A stretch of 11,589 nt of DNA. It comes from Bacteroidota bacterium. GTDB lineage: Bacteria > Bacteroidota > Bacteroidia > Chitinophagales > Saprospiraceae. The notes beneath the pieces were generated by a model that saw only the letters and a list, made by a program, of their open reading frames with translations, did not search any database and was not told the origin of the DNA. Shown here piece by piece: positions 6,321 to 11,589 of the stretch. The DNA lies in the NCBI GenBank assembly GCA_024280135.1, contig JAJRQS010000002.1:1-11589 (forward strand), read 5' to 3'. The position numbers were made by a program, and so were the translations under genes. Positions within the stretch are counted from its first letter, which is position 1. The number at the start of each line of letters is the position of its first letter.

Positions 6321-6535
6321 AGTTGATATTTGCGATTAGCTCCTCAGATGAAATTGCAAAAGGTTACAACAAAGCATTAGCAGATTGTCCCGAAATCATA
6401 AAACGATTTGGCGTATTTCATTTTTAGATAAAATTTATTATCAGTATAATTTCCTAACACCATGCCACCGCTACACTTGAAAGTTAAGCACGTTGTATCG
6501 TTTATATTTTTAATACCTAATTGCGAATATCAACT
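6321..6535. repeat. 19-bp inverted repeat pair bounding 215 bases; possible MITE-like remnant
   Basis: The left arm AGTTGATATTTGCGATTAG (6321-6339) and the right arm CTAATTGCGAATATCAACT (6517-6535) are reverse complements at 17 of 19 positions. By rough count such a match is unlikely by chance in a few hundred bases. There is no obvious target-site duplication outside the arms and no transposase inside. Confidence 0.45.
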
Positions 6536-6557
6536 GAAAAGAGTCCTTTGTTAATCG

Positions 6558-6591
6558 TTGCACCTTCTTTTTTCTTTTACGGGTACATTTG
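6558..6591 (+). promoter_or_regulatory. Candidate promoter of the T9SS-secreted protein gene
   Basis: A -7 element TACATTTG (6584-6591) fits TAnnTTTG exactly, and a TTG at 6558-6560 lies 23 bases upstream, at the upper end of the accepted spacing. Transcription would begin near 6598 and give a leader of about 45-60 bases. Confidence 0.52.
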
Positions 6592-6642
6592 TTTTATTAA
6601 TGTGGTTTGGCTATGATTGTCTGCGATTTTACCAATCCATAA

Positions 6643-9600
6643 ATGACTAAAACAAAACACATGAGAAAATTATTTACTTTAGTATTAAATATTCTTTTGG
6701 CAGTATCCGTTTTTGCGCAAGCACCTAGTAGTAAGGCGAAAGTTATTACACCCGTGTATTTCGATGAATCACCTGTGTTAAAAGAATTGATACAAGCTTA
6801 TCAAGCTCCCAAAGAACTAGAATCCCCATTGAAAAGAAACGGGACAATGCGTTTTAGGAGCTATCCTTATGCTGAATCTGCTTTGCCAAAGGGACATGAT
6901 CCTGTTTGGCAGCGAGCAAATGGGACGGTGAAAAATGCAGATAGAGATTTGAACCTGACTATTGAAGGGCAAGCAAACCCTCTTATCAGTCCTTGGGATG
7001 CAACAGGAGCTGCGGGGCCTAACCATTACATTCAATGCATAAATAACTCGTATGCTATCTATTCTAAGGATGGAGTGCCAGTGCTTGAATCAACGCCTTT
7101 AAGTTCAATTTTTACGGGTCTACCGGGTGCTCCAGAAGCCAACGGTGATCCTATTGTTATGTTTGATGAGCAAGCTAAGAGATGGTTGATTGCTGATATT
7201 TCAAAAGCAACTAAAAGAATTTTAATTGCAGTATCAAAAACAAATGACCCTACGGGCGAGTGGTTTAGGTGGTCATATGAGTTACCGTTTTTTCCAGATT
7301 ATGTAAAGTTTGGGATCTCGAAGTATAGTTATCTGATGTCTATTAATAATGCTGGAGGGACTGATGAAGATATATTTGGAATAGATCGGTATGCGATGAT
7401 TGCTGGGCATGTTGCTCCTAAGATGGTGTTATTGCGTAACAATGATCGTCCTGAAACACCCTTTCATGCTATTTTACCGATGGATACAGATGGCTCCTTT
7501 TCACCAGGAGGTCCTGCGCAATTCATAACCATTAATGATGATGCATGGAATAGCGGGTATGACGAGATATGGATTTATGAATTGAATGTAGATTGGAACT
7601 TGCCTGATGAAGCAACTTTTCAACGGACTCAACAAATTGATGTACCAGCCTTTTCAACGGACTTTGGGGATTCGTGGGATAATATTACCCAACCCGGTAC
7701 AACACAAAAGCTAGATGCCGTTCCAACCGTTTTGATGAATCGGGCACAGCATCGGAATTTCGGCACAACAGAATCTTTAGTTTGTTGTCATGCTGTTGAT
7801 GTAGATGGTACCGACCACGCAGGTATTCGATGGTATGAATTAACAAGAGATAATGGCGGGACTTGGTCCGTTCGACAAGCAAGTACTTATGCGCCAGATG
7901 CAGATAGTCGCTGGATTGCAAGTATTGCTCAAAATGGCGCACATGAAATTGGAATAGGATACAATGTTTCGGGAGCTTCTACTTCACCGGGTATCCGATA
8001 TTGTGGACAATCCTCAGAGGAATATGCTTTGGGAAATGGGGTGATGGATATTGCAGAAACGACCATCGTAGATGGTTCTGGAGCGATGAAGCTAGCTAAT
8101 AGATGGGGAGATTATGCTAATATTTCTGTTGATCCGCATGATGATCATTCTTTTTGGTTTACCTCGGCTTATACGACTGGCGAGAACGAACGAGCAACGA
8201 AAATCGCAACTTGGGAATTTTCTCCCTCCCTCGCTGTCGCAGATTTTAAAGCGGACAAACAAGAGGTTACCACAAATGAAACGGTACAATTAACTGATTT
8301 AACGACGGGTTTACCAGATATTTGGCTTTGGGAAATCACGCCTAGTACATATACCTACGTGGATGGAACAGCCGAAACAGACCAAAACCCAAAAATTCAA
8401 TTCTCGGCATTAGGAAAATACTCAATTCAATTGATTTCCGCAAACGGAAACTCGACGGACACGATGATTAAGGCAGATTTCATTGAAGTGAAAACAATTT
8501 ATGCTGCGTTTGAAGCTAATTTTGTTAACCTTACAGAAGGAGATAGTTTGGTTTTGACTAATCAATCTAAAGGAGTTCCGAACAGCTATAGTTGGACGTT
8601 GGATGGTGGCGATCCTAGTACCTCTACAGAAGCAAATCCTGGTACGGTTATTTATTTGACGGAAGGTGTTTATGACATGAAGTTGACCGTTGAGAAAGAC
8701 GGTGTTTCAGATGACGAGTTTAAAGAAGATTATATCAATGTTTGTAAGTATTGTGAAATTTCTTTTGGCAATACGGTCGACGATCATATTAGTAATGTGA
8801 TGGTCGGATCTATTGATAATGCAAGTGGAAGCGAACCTTTTGAGGACTATACAAATTTGGTTACAGAACTGGAGCGAGGAACAAGCAACTTGATAGAAGT
8901 ATCCGTGACTTCTACAGGTTCGGTGCAACATGTCATCGTCTGGGTGGATTGGAATAAGAATTGTAATTTTGAAGATGAAGGTGAAATTTTTGACTTGGGA
9001 CAAACATCAGGAACAGCGGGTACAGAAGTCGTTAATGGGTACATTTCGGTTCCAGACACAGCGGATCTGACCTATGTTCGACTTCGGGTCATAGAGCTTT
9101 ATGATACGGATCCTCAGCCTTGTTATAGTGGTGCCTATGGAGAGGGAGAAGACTATACGGTGAAAGTGGTAGGGAATGCCTTGCCTGTGGAACTGTCTTC
9201 GTTTGTAGCGTATCCAAAAGGCATTACGAATAAACTGGAATGGGTTACTGAGCGTATCTATAACACGATGCACTTTGAAGTACAGCGGTCAAGCAACAGT
9301 GATTTTTCAGAAATTGGTATTGTTGAAACGGGAGGAGATTCTGAGCTTAGAAAGGCATTTAGTTTTGTGGATAAAGAGCCTTTTTTGAACACGTTTTACC
9401 GGTTAAAAATAGTTGATATTGATGGATCTGTAGAGTATTCAAATATTGTTTCAGTTCAACGATCTATTGGTAATACTAAAATTGTAAATGTTTTTCCTAA
9501 TCCGGCAATGAATGTATTGAATGTATCGATCCTTTCGGAAAAAGACTTTACGACTAATATGCAGATTGTGACCCTTTCGGGAAAAACCATACAGATGAGA

Positions 9601-9723
9601 AAGGTGTCCTTGATGAAGGGGTTAAATACTTTCGAGGTAGAGATTCCGATGGTGCCCAATGGAAGATACACCCTTGTAGTGGAAGGTGTGAATGACTTGA
9701 TACATTTTGTGAAAGCACAGTAA
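6643..9723 (+). CDS. Secreted multidomain protein with PKD repeats, GEVED domain and T9SS type A sorting tail
   Basis: 1026 residues. A signal peptide (LFTLVLNILLAVSVFAQ, likely cleaved after VFA, residue 25) sends it to the periplasm. Residues about 60-530 form a large region, probably a beta-propeller (motifs such as DPIVMFDEQAKRWLIADIS, VPTVLMNRAQHRNFG, DADSRWIASIAQNGAHEIGI), with no catalytic residues I can name. Two PKD-like beta-sandwich domains follow (about 532-616 and 621-700), then a GEVED domain (about 700-843; VWVDWNKNCNFEDEGEIF and GEGEDYTVKV), an Fn3-like segment (LPVELSSFVAYPKG, WVTERIYNTMHFEVQRS), and the type IX sorting domain (VFPNPAMNVLNV to GRYTLVVEG...HFVKAQ). The tail predicts export across the outer membrane by T9SS and attachment to or release from the cell surface; adhesion or binding of extracellular polymers is a reasonable guess. 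The second in-frame ATG (6661) directly precedes RKLFTLVL and may be the true start. Confidence 0.92.
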   Translation: MTKTKHMRKLFTLVLNILLAVSVFAQAPSSKAKVITPVYFDESPVLKELIQAYQAPKELESPLKRNGTMRFRSYPYAESALPKGHDPVWQRANGTVKNADRDLNLTIEGQANPLISPWDATGAAGPNHYIQCINNSYAIYSKDGVPVLESTPLSSIFTGLPGAPEANGDPIVMFDEQAKRWLIADISKATKRILIAVSKTNDPTGEWFRWSYELPFFPDYVKFGISKYSYLMSINNAGGTDEDIFGIDRYAMIAGHVAPKMVLLRNNDRPETPFHAILPMDTDGSFSPGGPAQFITINDDAWNSGYDEIWIYELNVDWNLPDEATFQRTQQIDVPAFSTDFGDSWDNITQPGTTQKLDAVPTVLMNRAQHRNFGTTESLVCCHAVDVDGTDHAGIRWYELTRDNGGTWSVRQASTYAPDADSRWIASIAQNGAHEIGIGYNVSGASTSPGIRYCGQSSEEYALGNGVMDIAETTIVDGSGAMKLANRWGDYANISVDPHDDHSFWFTSAYTTGENERATKIATWEFSPSLAVADFKADKQEVTTNETVQLTDLTTGLPDIWLWEITPSTYTYVDGTAETDQNPKIQFSALGKYSIQLISANGNSTDTMIKADFIEVKTIYAAFEANFVNLTEGDSLVLTNQSKGVPNSYSWTLDGGDPSTSTEANPGTVIYLTEGVYDMKLTVEKDGVSDDEFKEDYINVCKYCEISFGNTVDDHISNVMVGSIDNASGSEPFEDYTNLVTELERGTSNLIEVSVTSTGSVQHVIVWVDWNKNCNFEDEGEIFDLGQTSGTAGTEVVNGYISVPDTADLTYVRLRVIELYDTDPQPCYSGAYGEGEDYTVKVVGNALPVELSSFVAYPKGITNKLEWVTERIYNTMHFEVQRSSNSDFSEIGIVETGGDSELRKAFSFVDKEPFLNTFYRLKIVDIDGSVEYSNIVSVQRSIGNTKIVNVFPNPAMNVLNVSILSEKDFTTNMQIVTLSGKTIQMRKVSLMKGLNTFEVEIPMVPNGRYTLVVEGVNDLIHFVKAQ

Positions 9724-9740
9724 TAGTCGATTTGTTTTGT

Positions 9741-9782
9741 AAAGGTAGCTCCTAGACAGACGTCTGGGCGTTACCTTTTTTT
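9741..9782 (+). terminator. Intrinsic terminator
   Basis: A long hairpin: AAAGGTA (9741-9747) pairs with TACCTTT (9772-9778), and the stem continues inward with one mismatch and two G-T pairs to a tip carrying CAGACGTCTG (9757-9766). Seven Ts follow (9776-9782). It lies 17 bases after the stop of the T9SS protein gene. Confidence 0.82.
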
Positions 9783-9905
9783 ATGTAGGTGCACCTCATT
9801 CACTTGTTGTTATGAAATTAGTAAGGCAGATAAGGAGAATTTCCAGTATTTTTGTTGTATTCTACGGTTATAATCCACGTGGCAACACTTATCAATTATC
9901 GAGCG

Positions 9906-9932
9906 TTGTTGAGTAGATTATTATTATTTTTG
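9906..9932 (+). promoter_or_regulatory. Candidate promoter of the lipoprotein gene
   Basis: An exact -7 element TATTTTTG (9925-9932), with TTG at 9906-9908, 16 bases upstream, one base short of the usual range. It would leave only about 9 untranslated bases before the ATG at 9948. A second TATTTTTGTTG occurs at 9847-9857 without a -33 partner and would give a leader of nearly 90 bases, so which one is used is open. Confidence 0.4.
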
Positions 9933-9947
9933 TTGAGTTCTTAATTG

Positions 9948-10628
9948 ATGAATATGAAACAGTCTTTTTTTAACCGTTTTGGGATATTTGTAGTACTTGT
10001 AGGTTTGTTCTTTACAGGTTGTTTTGAGATTGTTGAAGAAGTAACGATTCGAGAAGATGGATCGGGTCAGGCGACCATTACGCTGAATATTAGTCAAAGT
10101 AAAACAAAACTAGCCGCCATTATGCTATTAGATAGTATCAATGGTTATCAAGTGCCTAGCGAGCAAGAGATTAGGACACACATTATGGAGCTTGCGCAAA
10201 CCATTAGTCGAGCAAAAGGAGTGAGTAATGTGACGAAGGTGATTAATTTTGAGGATTATATTTTTTCCTTGTCTTGTGATTTTGCGGATGTAGATGCTTT
10301 GAATATTGTATTGTCGAGTATCAGTTCAAAAAAGGATGCCCAACTCATTGCAAAACACAAACAATTTAGCTACAACAACAAAGTATTCAAACGCAATTAC
10401 CATTATAACATCGCATCTGAATTTAAAAGAATAAAATCAGATGATAGGCAGATTTTAGAAGGGGCAACTGTTACCTCTATTTATCACTTTGACAAGCCAG
10501 TTGCTCAAGTCAAAAACAAAGCTGCCAAGATTTCAAAAAGCAAAAAAGCGGTCTTTTTGCGGATTTCTGCAGAAGATATGATTAAAGGGCGTAAGAGCCT
10601 CAAAAACCAAATTCAACTCGGAAAGTAA
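9948..10628 (+). CDS. Predicted lipoprotein of unknown function
   Basis: 226 residues from the ATG at 9948; another ATG follows two codons later. The N-terminus is a lipoprotein signal: basic NRF, hydrophobic GIFVVLVGLFF, and lipobox FTGC with the lipidated cysteine at residue 25. The mature part begins FEIVEEVTIREDGSGQATIT, an antiparallel-strand start that resembles the LppM-type lipoproteins (strand, DGSG turn, strand), followed by helices (IRTHIMELAQTISRAKG) and a paired strand (SNVTKVINFEDYIFSLSCDF). The C-terminus is very basic (KNKAAKISKSKKAVFLRISAED). It is probably anchored in the inner or outer membrane facing the periplasm. The next gene starts 19 bases after its stop, so the two are very likely one operon. 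No specific function can be named. Confidence 0.8.
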   Translation: MNMKQSFFNRFGIFVVLVGLFFTGCFEIVEEVTIREDGSGQATITLNISQSKTKLAAIMLLDSINGYQVPSEQEIRTHIMELAQTISRAKGVSNVTKVINFEDYIFSLSCDFADVDALNIVLSSISSKKDAQLIAKHKQFSYNNKVFKRNYHYNIASEFKRIKSDDRQILEGATVTSIYHFDKPVAQVKNKAAKISKSKKAVFLRISAEDMIKGRKSLKNQIQLGK

Positions 10629-10647
10629 TTTCCTTAAAAAAAACAAC

Positions 10648-11589
10648 ATGAAAAAGATTTTCTTCTTAGTACTGCTCACATTCTTTGTGTCTAGCATGCT
10701 TTTTTCGCAAGACCTAATTACTAAAATCCCTAAAAATGCTGCGCTAGTGGGTGTGTTAAAAGGGCATAAAATACTAGAAGAAGTATCGTTAGAAGAATTC
10801 AAGAAGTATCACTTTTCGAAGGAGATGTTTGGTGAAAAAAATACCGTTGAGCATTTTGACTTAGCAGCCAATGCTTATTTTTTTATATCCTTGACTGACA
10901 GTGTCGGGTACAGTTGTGTCTTACTCCCTTTAAAGTCTAAAGCGGGTTTTGATAAGATGATGCAAAGCTCTGAGGTAAAGCAGTACGGTAAATTTAATGG
11001 AGTTATGGGGTATGACGAGTTGATTTTATGGGATGCAAAATCTGTGCTAACGGTTTATCCTTTTGGAATGAAAAAGCCCACTAGGTATGGCTATTATGAA
11101 GAAGATTTTGATATAGAGGAGGCAATTGCAGCCGAAAATGATGCGCGAGCAAGAGATGCAGCAAGAGATGCAGCAAGAGATGCAGTAGATGCAGCAAGTG
11201 ATGTTGTAAGAGATGCAGCAAGTGATGCAGTAGATGCAGCAAGTGATGCAGTAGATGCAGCAAGTGATGCCGTAGATGCAGCAACGGATGTAATGGAAGT
11301 AGAAATGGTAATGGAGGATACACGGGAATCTTCATATGAGCAACGCCAGCGTTTGATGGAGGCACACCGAGAGACGTCGTATGAGAGAAGGCAAGCAGCA
11401 TTTGAAGCCAAGCAACATGTATATCTAGAACGTTTTGCTATTGGCATTTTATCTAATAATAGTAAAGTAAATTCTATAGCCACTAATGCAAAATACCTAA
11501 AAAGTCTTAACAAAAAAGCAGCTGCTTCCATTTGGTCAGACAGCTATGGTCGGATTTATACAAAGTTTTTGGGGTTAGATAATAAGTCA
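10648..11589 (+). CDS. Secreted DUF4836-like protein with internal repeats, 3'-truncated by window edge
   Basis: An open frame of 314 codons runs off the right edge. A signal peptide (MKKIFFLVLLTFFVSSMLFS, likely cleaved before QD) is followed by DLITKIPKNAALVGVLKGHKILEEV, reminiscent of DUF4836-type Bacteroidota envelope proteins (IPKxAxxVxxLxGxxLL), then a globular part to about residue 155. Residues about 165-214 are almost only D, A, V, S and R in heptads of the DAVDAAS kind, a long polar helix or coiled coil, encoded partly by a 21-bp tandem repeat. Residues 226-255 hold a second, older repeat (RESSYEQRQRLMEAH, then RETSYERRQAAFEAK). The globular part then seems to resume (VYLERFAIGILSNNSKVNSI). 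The insertion therefore sits within the domain. The ATG follows an A-rich stretch and lies 19 bases after the lipoprotein gene, so an operon is likely. The family assignment is tentative. Confidence 0.82.
   Translation, partial: MKKIFFLVLLTFFVSSMLFSQDLITKIPKNAALVGVLKGHKILEEVSLEEFKKYHFSKEMFGEKNTVEHFDLAANAYFFISLTDSVGYSCVLLPLKSKAGFDKMMQSSEVKQYGKFNGVMGYDELILWDAKSVLTVYPFGMKKPTRYGYYEEDFDIEEAIAAENDARARDAARDAARDAVDAASDVVRDAASDAVDAASDAVDAASDAVDAATDVMEVEMVMEDTRESSYEQRQRLMEAHRETSYERRQAAFEAKQHVYLERFAIGILSNNSKVNSIATNAKYLKSLNKKAAASIWSDSYGRIYTKFLGLDNKS
11221..11283 (+). repeat. Minisatellite: three 21-bp tandem units inside a gene
   Basis: Units at 11221-11241, 11242-11262 and 11263-11283. The first two are identical and the third differs at one base (A to C, silent). 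Each encodes SDAVDAA. Related shorter units (AGAGATGCAGCA and variants) precede from about 11150, so the whole array covers about 11140-11290. Near-identity points to recent expansion, and unit number may vary between strains without breaking the frame. Confidence 0.85.
11323..11412 (+). repeat. Two diverged 45-bp units encoding a 15-residue protein repeat
   Basis: Units 11323-11367 and 11368-11412 encode RESSYEQRQRLMEAH and RETSYERRQAAFEAK. The protein pattern RE(S/T)SYE(Q/R)RQ...EA(H/K) is kept, while codons differ at many places, including synonymous ones, so this duplication is older than the adjacent 21-bp array and appears selected at the protein level. Confidence 0.6.

Larger units (their letters stand above)
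6308..6642. other. 335-base gene-free region with remnant-like content
   Basis: Between the XRE gene and the large secreted protein. It contains a long-spaced 19-bp inverted repeat (6321-6339 and 6517-6535), a 34-codon open stretch at 6323-6427 that looks like a protein end (AISSSDEIAKGYNKALADCP, then EIIKRFGVFHF and TAG) but has no ATG, and a candidate promoter at 6558-6591 for the next gene. No intact gene, RNA or terminator was recognised. Confidence 0.5.

Noticed and set aside
5406..6535. Genomic island integrated at the tRNA 3' end
   Set aside because: No second copy of the tRNA 3' end, no integrase and no phage genes are seen in the window, although the HTH pair and remnant-like region lie just downstream.
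6308..6642. Integron attC site
   Set aside because: A GTTAAGC core-like heptamer is present, but no properly placed RYYYAAC partner was found, and the outer arms have the wrong orientation for an attC stem.
9787..9796. Perfect palindrome AGGTGCACCT
   Set aside because: Ten-base palindromes are expected several times in 11 kb by chance, and this one is not near a start site.
11081..11531. Minus-strand frames with HLL and SLAASTA repeats
   Set aside because: They are the complement of the GATGCAGCA-type repeats of the plus-strand gene, which lack stops in every frame. The plus frame has a signal peptide and a protein-like sequence on both sides of the repeat.

Overview
The window looks like a chromosomal piece of a fairly AT-rich member of the Bacteroidota. 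The evidence is: a GYDIA-family GHMP kinase; a large secreted protein with PKD repeats, a GEVED domain and a type IX secretion (T9SS) C-terminal sorting tail; several copies of the Bacteroidota -7 promoter element TAnnTTTG; few Shine-Dalgarno sites; and a tRNA without an encoded CCA. A finer placement (for example Saprospiria or Flavobacteriia) cannot be made from this sequence alone.

Layout. (1) 1-789, plus: the C-terminal part of a GYDIA-family GHMP kinase, entering from the left edge. A symmetric hairpin at 817-851 separates it from the next, convergent gene. (2) 902-4042, minus: a probable co-directional group, read in the order DUF493 protein, then aspartate-semialdehyde dehydrogenase (asd), then a long coiled-coil protein with an Ala/Lys/Glu-rich tail. 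The 5' end of the coiled-coil gene is odd: a short ORF with a good ribosome binding site sits in another frame and stops one base before an in-frame ATG. (3) 4285-5277, plus: a membrane-anchored coiled-coil protein with a C-terminal beta domain and a strong terminator. (4) 5344-5512: a compact tRNA unit with promoter, tRNA (anticodon CAT, probably Ile2) and terminator. (5) 5521-6642: an accessory-looking stretch. It holds two small divergent helix-turn-helix genes around three 11-bp tandem repeats, then a 335-bp gene-free region framed by a 19-bp inverted repeat. (6) 6643-9723, plus: the T9SS-secreted 1026-residue protein with its own promoter and terminator. (7) 9948-11589, plus: a lipoprotein gene followed after 19 bases by a secreted DUF4836-like protein that runs off the right edge and carries two generations of internal repeats.

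Most genes are ordinary core or envelope genes. The places that deserve attention are the divergent regulator pair with phased repeats, the inverted-repeat element at 6321-6535, the unresolved start of the coiled-coil gene near 2430-2505, a possible overlapping small ORF between the DUF493 gene and asd, and the heptad-encoding minisatellite at 11221-11283. No rRNA, CRISPR array, complete insertion sequence or recognisable defence system was seen.
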